A stretch of 64,000 nucleotides of DNA from an uncultured Clostridia bacterium (lineage in GTDB: Bacteria > Bacillota > Clostridia > Oscillospirales > Acutalibacteraceae): the NCBI GenBank assembly GCA_945912145.1, contig CAMEBF010000001.1, positions 248,001-312,000 on the forward strand. The letters are read 5' to 3'. A program made the position numbers and the translations under genes. Each line of letters opens with the position of its first letter. Within the stretch, counting starts at the first letter, position 1. This document shows positions 42,229-49,914 of the stretch, piece by piece. The notes beneath the pieces were generated by a model, which ran no database searches, was not told the origin of the DNA, and was given only the letters and a program-made list of their open reading frames with translations.

Positions 42229-43827
42229 TTAGCCATTGATCGCGGCAAAGTTCCCTTTGTTTGCTTTATATAGGTTTTTGAATACCTCAAAATATTTATC
42301 GTAGATGGCTTTGTTGCTCAACTGCGGATGGTAGGTCTTGACGACGGGAATCAGCTTTTTCGCTTCGCTGACGCTGCGGATCATGCCAAGACCGCAGGCG
42401 ACGATGACCGCCGCGCCGACCGCGCCGACATTCTGGGGACTGTCAACGGTTTCGACGGTCTTGCCGGTCACATCGGCAAGAATTTGACAGGTGACGGCGG
42501 AGAGTGCGCCGCCTCCTACAAAGCGGACACGCTGGGAGGTGCTGACTTTCTTCTCTTCCACGTCAATGAACCAGCGCAGATGGAAGCAGACACCCTCAAT
42601 AACAGCGCGAAGCATTTCGGATTTGCCGGTGTCAAGGCTTAAATTGAAGAACATACCCTTCGCGTTGGGATCTTCAAACGGACAGCGGTTGCCGTGGAGC
42701 CACGGTGTAAACATAACGCCGTTCGCGCCGGCAGGAACCTTATCGATGACTTCGGACATATAATCGTACAGACTGGTGTATTCGGCCTCGTATGTATCGG
42801 TGATCTTTTCTTTTTTCAGGTAGACGCCGACTTCGTCCAGGCAAAGATGATCTTTTGCCCATTCGAGGCACTTACCGGCGGTTTCAAGCTCGGCAAAGTA
42901 GTTGTATTTTCCGGGATCTGCGCCGATAACCGCTGCAATCATAGCACTGGCATCGACGATGCTTTTATCGACAACAGTCGAAACCCAACCGGAGGTACCG
43001 GAATAAACATGCGTGTCACCCAACTCAACGGAACCGGCACCGACGCCGATCAGAGACGCGTCACCGCCGCCGCCGAAAACAGCAATACCGGGCTCAAGAT
43101 GCAGCTCCTTCGCGGCCTTTTCGGTCAGTTCGCCGATCTTATCGGTACAGGCTTTGATCTCGGGCATATGCTCGAATTTGACGCCGAGCATATCGGTCAT
43201 TTCACGGCTCCAGCAATGCTTGCCCTTACGGATATCGTAGAGCATGGTTGCGAACGCGGAGTCGGGCGTCATGCAGAATTCGCCGGTCATGCGGCAGATG
43301 AGATATTCTTTGACGTCAAGCCACTTGTGAACTTTCGCGAAGTTCTCGGGCTCGTGCGCTTCGACCCATTTGTATTTCCAGACAGGGTCTTTGACGGAGG
43401 CTGCGACTGCGCCGGTGATCTGAAGGGATTTCAGAAGCTTCGGAATATTGGCGCCTGCAATCTGCGGACCGTATGCAATGCCTTTTTTCAGCTCGGCGCG
43501 CGCACGCTGATCCATGTAGCTCATGGCGCGGCGGACGTGATGACCGTCTTTATCCACAAGAACGACGCCCTGCATTTGCGAGCAGAAAGAAATACCGCTG
43601 ATATCCTTCGCCTTGATGCCGGATTTTTTCAGCGCGACCTTCGTCGTTTCGCACATAGCATCCCACCATTCGTCGGGATCCTGTTCTGCGCCGCCGTCGG
43701 GGAAGACATACAGCTCATATCCGTGGGAATCGGCGCCCAGAAGCTTTACGGTATCGGAAATCTCAAAAACGCAGGTTTTGACGCCTGTCGTACCGATATC
43801 ATAGGTGATTGCATACTTTTTGTCCAT
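42229..43827 (-). CDS. FGGY-family carbohydrate kinase, xylulokinase-like
   Basis: 532 residues with two actin-fold domains. The N-terminal YDIGTTGVKTCVFE (9-22) is the phosphate-binding loop, ISFCSQMQGVVLVDKDG and AMSYMDQRAR are sugar-site motifs, and VRFVGGGALS (about 440) is the second ATP motif. It phosphorylates a pentulose or similar sugar. Xylulose is likely but not certain, because no isomerase or transporter gene is adjacent. The start at 43827 follows GGAGG by 7 bases. It follows recR in the same operon. Confidence 0.85.
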   Translation of the reverse strand: MDKKYAITYDIGTTGVKTCVFEISDTVKLLGADSHGYELYVFPDGGAEQDPDEWWDAMCETTKVALKKSGIKAKDISGISFCSQMQGVVLVDKDGHHVRRAMSYMDQRARAELKKGIAYGPQIAGANIPKLLKSLQITGAVAASVKDPVWKYKWVEAHEPENFAKVHKWLDVKEYLICRMTGEFCMTPDSAFATMLYDIRKGKHCWSREMTDMLGVKFEHMPEIKACTDKIGELTEKAAKELHLEPGIAVFGGGGDASLIGVGAGSVELGDTHVYSGTSGWVSTVVDKSIVDASAMIAAVIGADPGKYNYFAELETAGKCLEWAKDHLCLDEVGVYLKKEKITDTYEAEYTSLYDYMSEVIDKVPAGANGVMFTPWLHGNRCPFEDPNAKGMFFNLSLDTGKSEMLRAVIEGVCFHLRWFIDVEEKKVSTSQRVRFVGGGALSAVTCQILADVTGKTVETVDSPQNVGAVGAAVIVACGLGMIRSVSEAKKLIPVVKTYHPQLSNKAIYDKYFEVFKNLYKANKGNFAAING

Positions 43828-43841
43828 AGATTTTCCTCCGT

Positions 43842-44441
43842 TCACATTGACCTTCTGCCTTCGATTGCACGGGAAAGTGTGACCTCATCGGCGTATTGAA
43901 TGTCCGTGCCGACGGGAAGTCCGAAAGCAATTCGTGAAATTTTAATATCAAAGGGTTTGATAAGTTTCGACAGATACATAGCCGTCGCTTCACCCTCAAT
44001 ATCGGAGTCTGTCGCGAGAATGATCTCGTCAACTTCGTCCGAATCCAGTCTGGCTAAGAGCTCCTTGACGGTAAGCTGTTCGGGGCCGATACCGTCAAGC
44101 GGAGAAATCGCGCCGTGCAGAACATGATAAACGCCGCTGAACTCTTTGGTTTTTTCGATAGCGAGGAGACTCTGCGAATCTTCGACCACACAGATGACTT
44201 TGTGATTCCGCTTTTCGCTTTTGCAGATCGGACACAGTTCGTCTTCCGTCAGATTGCAGCAGAGCGCGCATTTGTGGATTTTCTCACACGCTTCGGTGAT
44301 CGCATTTGCGATGGCGGCCGATTCGTTTTTCGGAAGTCCTAAAATATAAAAGGCGATACGCTGCGCAGTTTTCCGGCCGATGCCCGGCATTCTTTCAAAC
44401 TGTTCGATCAGCTTTTGCAGCGGGACTGCGTTATACTGCAT
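43842..44441 (-). CDS. recR: Recombination mediator RecR
   Basis: A 199-residue RecF-pathway protein. MPGIGRKTAQRIAFYIL (about 18-34) is the HhH motif, followed by the four-cysteine zinc finger CALCCNLTEDELCPIC (56-71) and a Toprim domain with VVEDSQSLLAIEKT and ATDSDIEGEATAMYL. It helps load RecA on gapped DNA. Its ATG overlaps the YbaB stop by one base (TGATG), as usual in dnaX-ybaB-recR clusters. Confidence 0.97.
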   Translation of the reverse strand: MQYNAVPLQKLIEQFERMPGIGRKTAQRIAFYILGLPKNESAAIANAITEACEKIHKCALCCNLTEDELCPICKSEKRNHKVICVVEDSQSLLAIEKTKEFSGVYHVLHGAISPLDGIGPEQLTVKELLARLDSDEVDEIILATDSDIEGEATAMYLSKLIKPFDIKISRIAFGLPVGTDIQYADEVTLSRAIEGRRSM

Positions 44442-44782
44442 CAGAACATGCCGCCCATTCCGGGAATGTTCAGTCCGCCTGTCAGTTTACCCATTTCGGA
44501 TTCCATCGTCTCGTCGGCCTTGCGCATGGCCTCGTTCAGAGACGCCAGCAGGAGATCCTCGAGCATCTCGATGTCTTCGGGATCGACGACCTCGGGCTGC
44601 ATCTTGATGGCTTTGATTTCATGTTTGCCGTTGACCGTGACTTCGACGGCGCCGCCTCCTGCGGAAGCGGTAAATTCTGTTTCCTCAACAGCGGCCTGCG
44701 TTTGGGCCATCTGCTCCTGCATTTTCTGGAGCTTCTGCATCATGTTGCCGCCTTGGTTGGCGTTCGGGATTCTGGCTTTCAT
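44441..44782 (-). CDS. YbaB/EbfC nucleoid-associated protein
   Basis: A 113-residue dimeric DNA-binding protein. The pattern MMQKLQKMQEQMAQTQAAVEE and the FTASAGGGAVEVTVNGKHEIKAIKM strand region are diagnostic. It is located between dnaX and recR, as in most bacteria. I use the ATG at 44782, 7 bases after GGAGG. The C-terminus is glycine/methionine-rich (GGLNIPGMGGMF). Confidence 0.95.
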   Translation of the reverse strand: MKARIPNANQGGNMMQKLQKMQEQMAQTQAAVEETEFTASAGGGAVEVTVNGKHEIKAIKMQPEVVDPEDIEMLEDLLLASLNEAMRKADETMESEMGKLTGGLNIPGMGGMF

Positions 44783-44814
44783 TGGTGATTCCTCCATTGA
44801 TATGTAATGTTATG

Positions 44815-46551
44815 TTATCCTAATCGTACCGACAGCTCGCGACCGAAGATTTTCTGAACCGTCTGGTTCAGGCTGTCTTTTACCATGGGAAAGATCATCG
44901 GCAGAACGGCGTTATAATTTGAAATCGTCAGAACATTGCCATTAATTGCGGCTTTTGTGCCGAGCAGATGCCCGATGATGGGCGGACAGATCTTTTCCAC
45001 TTCGATAATACAATTTGTCCATTGTTTTGTGATATTCTGATCCGACGGGGCAGGAGAGTCTGCCGGGGTCGGTTCGTCATCAAAGACCGGTGAATTGTCC
45101 GGCTGCGGTTCGGGATCGAAAACCGGCGCATTATCAAAAACGGGCTCGTCATCAAATTGCGGTGCGTCATCAAAGACAGGCTGCGGATCGAACACCGGTT
45201 CGTCAAAGACGGGATCGGGATCAAACGGCGGCTCGTCGAAAACAGGCACAGAAGCCGGTTGGACTGACGGCTCAGAAGGATCGTCCTCATATTCGTCGCT
45301 GTCGTCTTCAAACTCGAGCATACTCAGATCGACTTCCGGCTTTGTGATTACAGGTTCCGGCTTTTCGGGAACGGGCGGTGCTGTAATCGGAATTGTGCCG
45401 ACTTGCAGTTCTTTAATCTGTTTCTCAAGCGCTGCAATGCGTGCAAAAAGTGAGGAAACGTCGGTAGAGGCCTCCGGTGTGCAGATTTTGATCATCGCCA
45501 TTTCGGTCTCAATGCGTCGATTCTGCGTTACTTTGATGGACGCGACGGCAGCGGACAGAATATTCATGATATTGAGAATTTCTTCAATTGAAAAATCATC
45601 AGCCGCTTTTCTCAGCTCTGTAAGCTCTTCGTTGGTACATACAAGAATGTCTTCCGGCTTTTTGACGGATTTGATGATGAGCAGGCTTCTGAAGTGATTC
45701 GTCAGCTCCGTGCAGAGGCGTTCGGTATCGCAGGAGGAATTATGGAGTTCGTCCACGATCGCAAGTGCTTTGGATGCGTCCTTGTTTTTGAATGCAGAGG
45801 AAAGCGCAAAGAGATAATTACGGTTCATCAGTCCTGCCGCGTCGGACACGACATCGACCGTGACATTCTCCGAAATGCTCAGACAGCGGTCAAAAATGGA
45901 AAGCGCATCGCGCATACCGCCGTCCGCGATACGGGCAATCAGAGTGGCAGCCTCATCATTGAGCTGAACATGTTCCCGTTCGGCGACATATTGAAGACGT
46001 GAAACGATAGCGTCAACGGAAATGCGCCGGAAGTCAAACCGCTGACATCTCGAAAGAATTGTGGAGGGGAGCTTCTGGACTTCCGTTGTGGCAAGAATAA
46101 AGACGATATGGGCAGGCGGCTCTTCGAGAGTTTTCAGAAGAGCGTTAAACGCTTCTATCGTCAGCATATGAACTTCGTCAATAATATAGACGCGGTATCT
46201 GGCTTTCGCGGGAGTGAATGCCGATTCCTCACGAAGCGCGCGGATATCTTCAATACCGCGGTTGCTGGCGGCGTCGATTTCCACAACGTCTAAAATGGAG
46301 CCGTTGTCGATGCCTTTGCAAATTTCGCATTCGTTGCAGGGATTGCCGTCCACGGGGTGCAGACAGTTGATGGCTTTGGAAAGAATCTTGGCACACGAAG
46401 TTTTGCCCGTACCTCTCGACCCGGTAAACAGGTAGGCATGGGCAAGTCTGTTTTCGCGAACCTCGTTCATCAAGGTCTCGGTGATATGCGGCTGACCGGA
46501 AACATCGGAAAAGGTTTGCGGCCGCCATTTTCGGTATAAAACTCTATACAA
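44815..46551 (-). CDS. dnaX: DNA polymerase III gamma/tau subunit
   Basis: 578 residues. The clamp-loader AAA+ ATPase has GSRGTGKTSCAKIL (about 43-56), a zinc cluster of four cysteines (CLHP..CNECEIC) and DEVH. The N-terminus LYRVLYRKWRPQTFSDVSGQ is standard, so the start is TTG at 46551 with GGGAG upstream, not the earlier ATG (46632), which is inside the SRP RNA gene. A run of PVFD(D/E)xP repeats lies between domain III and the tau C-terminal domain. It heads an operon with ybaB, recR, the FGGY kinase and a hypothetical gene. Confidence 0.95.
   Translation of the reverse strand: MYRVLYRKWRPQTFSDVSGQPHITETLMNEVRENRLAHAYLFTGSRGTGKTSCAKILSKAINCLHPVDGNPCNECEICKGIDNGSILDVVEIDAASNRGIEDIRALREESAFTPAKARYRVYIIDEVHMLTIEAFNALLKTLEEPPAHIVFILATTEVQKLPSTILSRCQRFDFRRISVDAIVSRLQYVAEREHVQLNDEAATLIARIADGGMRDALSIFDRCLSISENVTVDVVSDAAGLMNRNYLFALSSAFKNKDASKALAIVDELHNSSCDTERLCTELTNHFRSLLIIKSVKKPEDILVCTNEELTELRKAADDFSIEEILNIMNILSAAVASIKVTQNRRIETEMAMIKICTPEASTDVSSLFARIAALEKQIKELQVGTIPITAPPVPEKPEPVITKPEVDLSMLEFEDDSDEYEDDPSEPSVQPASVPVFDEPPFDPDPVFDEPVFDPQPVFDDAPQFDDEPVFDNAPVFDPEPQPDNSPVFDDEPTPADSPAPSDQNITKQWTNCIIEVEKICPPIIGHLLGTKAAINGNVLTISNYNAVLPMIFPMVKDSLNQTVQKIFGRELSVRLG
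45070..45250 (-). repeat. PVFD-type proline/aspartate repeats in DnaX
   Basis: About eight imperfect 7-10 codon units such as PVFDEP, PVFDDAP, PVFDNAP and PVFDPEP. This is the flexible linker between the clamp-loader and polymerase-binding parts of tau. Confidence 0.8.
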
Positions 46552-46577
46552 TATAAATAGGCTCCCGATTTGGATAT

Positions 46578-46728
46578 AAAAAAGTCCAACCTCGGTCACA
46601 CGGCGTGCAGGCGAACTGTATCGCACGGGCATACCGTTTAATGCTGCTCGGTTCCCCGCCTGACATGGTTCACAGCGCTCCGTCGCACAGGACCAACACG
46701 CCGCATGACAGAAATTGGACTTTCACTT
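46578..46728 (-). ncRNA. ffs: Bacterial signal recognition particle RNA (4.5S/SRP)
   Basis: The conserved domain IV is visible on the minus strand: GTCAGG, a GGAA tetraloop closed by CGG/CCG (46650-46658), then AGCAGC. This is the Ffh/SRP54-binding hairpin. CGGCGTG (complement near 46697-46703) pairs with CACGCCG (46601-46607), and an outer stem AAAGTCCAA/TTGGACTTT (46715-46723 with 46581-46589) closes the RNA and ends at TTTTTT. The total of about 145 nt is longer than the usual 100-nt form but shorter than the Bacillus type. Its position before dnaX is typical. Confidence 0.88.
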
Positions 46729-46735
46729 GTTTTGA

Positions 46736-46764
46736 ATTATATCATTTTTTTTAAGTAATAGCAA
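46736..46764 (-). promoter_or_regulatory. Sigma-A promoter of the SRP RNA
   Basis: On the minus strand TTGCTA (46764-46759), 17 bases, TATAAT (46741-46736); the start would fall about 46728. Confidence 0.82.
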
Positions 46765-46828
46765 TAGGAAAATCAAAAAAAATTATATTTTTTTCATTCT
46801 ATGTAGACTCCCGATAACGGGAGCCGCT

Positions 46829-46966
46829 TCAGTTGTCGGATTCGTTTTGCTTTTTGGCGTTCTGCGCGTTGGCATTCTGCTGATGCTGATTCTGCGCCTG
46901 TTGATCCTTATTGACGTTTTCGGCCTTATTCTTTTTGGCTTTGGCATTATCTTTGTTTTTTGCCAT
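46829..46966 (-). CDS. 45-residue K/N/Q/A-rich protein, proposed small spore protein
   Basis: A short gene with AAGGAAGG 5-6 bases before the ATG (46966-46964) and TGA at 46831-46829. The protein begins MAKNKDNAKAKKNK and ends QNAKKQNESDN; about 80 percent of residues are A, N, K or Q, with no hydrophobic core, as in gamma-type (SspE-like) small acid-soluble spore proteins. Such proteins serve as amino-acid stores in the spore core. A near-perfect sigma-G promoter lies directly upstream, so forespore expression is strongly predicted. No known family motif was recognised. A CTCCCG/CGGGAG hairpin (46808-46823) follows the stop. Confidence 0.75.
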   Translation of the reverse strand: MAKNKDNAKAKKNKAENVNKDQQAQNQHQQNANAQNAKKQNESDN

Positions 46967-46996
46967 TTTTGTCCTTCCTTTCTGTTTTGGTATTTC

Positions 46997-47026
46997 TATT
47001 ATGGTCAAGGCAAAAATTCCTATTCA
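46997..47026 (-). promoter_or_regulatory. Sigma-G (forespore) promoter of the small spore-protein gene
   Basis: On the minus strand TGAATA (47026-47021), 17 bases, CATAATA (47003-46997). Every consensus position of TGMATA and CATnMTA is matched. Confidence 0.78.
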
Positions 47027-47075
47027 TCATTCCTTAAAAAAACAGAAAAATTCGCATATTTTTTCTTTTTTCAGG

Positions 47076-47104
47076 TTGTATTTTTTTGAGCAATATGCTA
47101 CAAT
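47076..47104 (+). promoter_or_regulatory. Sigma-A promoter of the second GPH transporter
   Basis: TTGTAT (47076-47081), 17 bases, TACAAT (47099-47104). Confidence 0.75.
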
Positions 47105-47136
47105 AAAAAAGAAATTTTTTTTAGCAAGGTGATCAA

Positions 47137-48768
47137 ATGAGTAAAATCAATGATGTCAAGCTGCTGCACAAGCTGTACGGCACAACGCCGGGCAAAGGTT
47201 TGCAGCCGAAAGAGGCGATTGCCTACGGAATCGCGGGATTCGGTCAGAATTTTATCTGCACGATTATTGGTTCCTACCTGACAATCTTTTTGACCGACGC
47301 GCTGCTTTTTGGCGCAGACGGCGTAACAATCGGTTCTGTTGCCGGTTCTATGGCTGTCGCGTATTTGATGCTCGGTACGCGTATTTTTGATGCTTTTAAT
47401 GACCCGATTATGGGTTCGATTGTTGACCGAACCAGAACGAAATGGGGCAAATGCCGTCCTTACCTTCGTTGGATGGCGATCCCGATTGCTATAATGACTT
47501 TGATTTGCTTCTTCCCGGGCTTCCAGGCGAAAGCACCTTCATCATTTATTCTGATTGCGATTGTTTATGTTATCTGGTCTGTTGTGTATACGGTGGCGGA
47601 TGTTCCGTATTGGGGACTGTCTACCTGTATGACAAACGATACGGTTGTCCGCGGTAATATGCTGACAATCACACGTTTACTTTGCACCTTGGGCGCCGGC
47701 ATCGTTACGGTTTTTGTTCCGATTATTACAGGTGCTGTTACCGGTCAGTATAAATACACCGATACCGCAGAAGATATTGAGCGGATTATGACCGATAAAG
47801 CGTCCGAAATCCAGGCGATGCTTGCCAACCATCAGGCGGCTTCTGCGCAGGAGGCTGCAGAAACTTTTGTCGGTACCGTCATCAAGGGACAGGAGGTAGC
47901 CAATGCCGATACCCTGAAATGGACTTATTTCATTTGCGCGCTTGTTCTGGTCGTTGCTGCCGTTCCGATGTTCTTCTATGGCTTTAAGCATACAAGAGAG
48001 CGTTTTACGGCGGAGGATAACCCGCCCAGTCTCGGACACAACCTGAAGCTCCTGTTCAAAAACAAAGAGTTGCTTTTAATTGTTCTTTCGGGTATTCTCG
48101 GCGGCGCCAGAATGGTTTATACCTATACAGGCGGTCTTTATTTCGCAAAATATGTGCTGCAAAACGAAGGTATGTATTCCCTGATAACGCTGCTTGTTGT
48201 TCCCGGCGGTCTGGTCGCGTCTCTTCTGGTTCCGTGGATGTCGAAGAAATTTACGAAAAAATGGTCGTATATTGCTGTTCATATCTTCGGCGGTGTTGTC
48301 ATGGCTGTCATGTATTTCGTCGGCTATGACAGACCATGGAAGCTTGTAGTGGCAGCTATTGCATTGGTGCTTCTCGGTATTCCGCAGGGCGTTAACAATA
48401 TCATCACCTATGCGATGATCGGTGATACGGTTGACTACCTCGAGTGGAAAACCGGCGAAAGAGGTGAGGGCATCTGCTTCGCCATGCAGACGCTGATCAA
48501 TAAAATCGGTATGGCTGTCGGCGCGTTCATCGGTGTTATCTCCTTTACGGCTGCCGGCATTAACTCGGAAACCGGTTATATCTCAGCACAGGGTGCGAGT
48601 ACGCTTTGGAATATGTTGGTTCTTTCCGGTGTAATCTCCATGTTTGCCTGCGCTGTCCCGATGTTCTTCTATAAGCTTACCGAGAAGAAGCAAAAGGAAA
48701 TGGTTGACGAGATTGCCGCAAGAAAAATTGCCGCCGGCGAATCCGTTGAAAACGAAACAGCAGAATAA
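47137..48768 (+). CDS. GPH-family sugar:cation symporter
   Basis: 543 residues, about twelve TM segments, inner membrane. The MelB-type signature FNDPIMGSIVDRTRTKWGKCRPY lies at about 87-109, and YWGLSTCMTND follows. Between TM6 and TM7 an inserted acidic/alanine loop (about 205-260) is unusual in length. The substrate is unknown; adjacent genes give no clue. It starts after AAGGTGATC by a few bases and is followed by a strong terminator shared with dusB. It is different in sequence from the GPH transporter at 8593. Confidence 0.9.
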   Translation: MSKINDVKLLHKLYGTTPGKGLQPKEAIAYGIAGFGQNFICTIIGSYLTIFLTDALLFGADGVTIGSVAGSMAVAYLMLGTRIFDAFNDPIMGSIVDRTRTKWGKCRPYLRWMAIPIAIMTLICFFPGFQAKAPSSFILIAIVYVIWSVVYTVADVPYWGLSTCMTNDTVVRGNMLTITRLLCTLGAGIVTVFVPIITGAVTGQYKYTDTAEDIERIMTDKASEIQAMLANHQAASAQEAAETFVGTVIKGQEVANADTLKWTYFICALVLVVAAVPMFFYGFKHTRERFTAEDNPPSLGHNLKLLFKNKELLLIVLSGILGGARMVYTYTGGLYFAKYVLQNEGMYSLITLLVVPGGLVASLLVPWMSKKFTKKWSYIAVHIFGGVVMAVMYFVGYDRPWKLVVAAIALVLLGIPQGVNNIITYAMIGDTVDYLEWKTGERGEGICFAMQTLINKIGMAVGAFIGVISFTAAGINSETGYISAQGASTLWNMLVLSGVISMFACAVPMFFYKLTEKKQKEMVDEIAARKIAAGESVENETAE

Positions 48769-48781
48769 TTCGGATTATAAT

Positions 48782-48819
48782 AATCAGTCGATACTTTCAC
48801 GGTACCGACTGATTTTTTT
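48782..48819. terminator. Bidirectional terminator between the GPH gene and dusB
   Basis: AATCAGTCG/CGACTGATT stem with TTTTTTT on plus. Confidence 0.88.
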
Positions 48820-49783
48820 ACGTATTGTCTTTTGTGATGCGGAATGCGATTTCCTGCAATTCTTCCAACGTTGTGACAGTAGAGAGCTGTCGCCGATATT
48901 CAGCGGCACCGCGAAGTCCCTTTGTGTACCATAAGGCGTGTTTTCTCGCTTCCCGCATACCGATTCGCATTCCGCGTTCGGCACACAGCGCGTCAATATG
49001 GCGGAGCATCACAAGCATTCGTTCCGATGCCGGCGGCTCGGGCAGAATCCGTCCCGTCTTCATAAACGCCGAAATCTGCTGAAAAACCCATGGTCTGCCG
49101 AGCGAGCCACGTCCGACCATAACCAGATCGCATCCTGTTTCTTCATACATTCTTGCCGCCGAAAAAGCATCGTCCACATCACCGTTCGCAATCACGGGAA
49201 TGGCAACGGCTTTTTTGACTTCGCGTATAATTTTTGTGTTAACCGGAGGCGCGTACATCTGCTCTTTCGTTCTGCCATGCACCGTCACCGCGGCGGCTCC
49301 GTTCGCTTCGGCGATTTGCGCCATTTCAACGGCATTGAGATTTTCGTCGTCCCAACCGGTGCGAATTTTTACGGTGACGGGTACGGGAACGGATTCGGCA
49401 ACGCTTCTGATGATCCTGCCGGCACGCTCCGGAGATTTCATCAGACAACAGCCCGATCCGCCCTTGACGATCTTCGGCGCGGGACATCCCATGTTAATAT
49501 CGATAATGTCCGGATTCATCGGCAAAGCCGCTAAAGCAGCCTGCGCCATGGTTTCGGGGTCGTTGCCAAAGATTTGAACAGCCGCCGGGCGCTCATCGTC
49601 GGAAAGCGTCATCAGCTCGCCAGATTTTCGGTCGCCCATCGTCACACCTTTCGCGCTCACCATCTCACTGACCGTATAAGCCGCACCGTAGCGTTTGCAT
49701 ATTTCGCGGAAGGTCTTGTCGGCGACGCCTGCCATCGGCGCGAGAGCCGCAGTTTTTTCAATTTCTACAGTTCCGATTTTCAT
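48818..49783 (-). CDS. dusB: tRNA-dihydrouridine synthase DusB
   Basis: A 321-residue FMN enzyme that reduces uridines in the tRNA D-loop. Seen are APMAGVADKTFR (about 14-25), INMGCPAPKI with the catalytic cysteine (about 98-107), KIRTGWD, VHGRTKEQMY and NGDV. The start at 49783 (MKIGTVEI) follows GAGGA by 8 bases. It is convergent with the GPH transporter and divergent from polA. Confidence 0.95.
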   Translation of the reverse strand: MKIGTVEIEKTAALAPMAGVADKTFREICKRYGAAYTVSEMVSAKGVTMGDRKSGELMTLSDDERPAAVQIFGNDPETMAQAALAALPMNPDIIDINMGCPAPKIVKGGSGCCLMKSPERAGRIIRSVAESVPVPVTVKIRTGWDDENLNAVEMAQIAEANGAAAVTVHGRTKEQMYAPPVNTKIIREVKKAVAIPVIANGDVDDAFSAARMYEETGCDLVMVGRGSLGRPWVFQQISAFMKTGRILPEPPASERMLVMLRHIDALCAERGMRIGMREARKHALWYTKGLRGAAEYRRQLSTVTTLEELQEIAFRITKDNT

Positions 49784-49914
49784 ACATTCCGTCCTCAAAA
49801 AGGTTTTGCATTATTTTATCATATTTTTTTTCATTTTGCATTACTTTTTTTGAAAAATATGGTATACTATCCGCAAAAGGCTTTCAGGCCACTCACGGGA
49901 AAGGGTCGAACACG

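Noticed and set aside
42694..43899. 400-codon frame opposite the FGGY kinase
   Set aside because: The kinase motifs on the minus strand are clear; the opposite frame has no domain and no site.
46600..46632. Longer dnaX reading frame starting at ATG 46632
   Set aside because: That ATG is inside the SRP RNA gene, and the standard DnaX N-terminus begins at the TTG at 46551.
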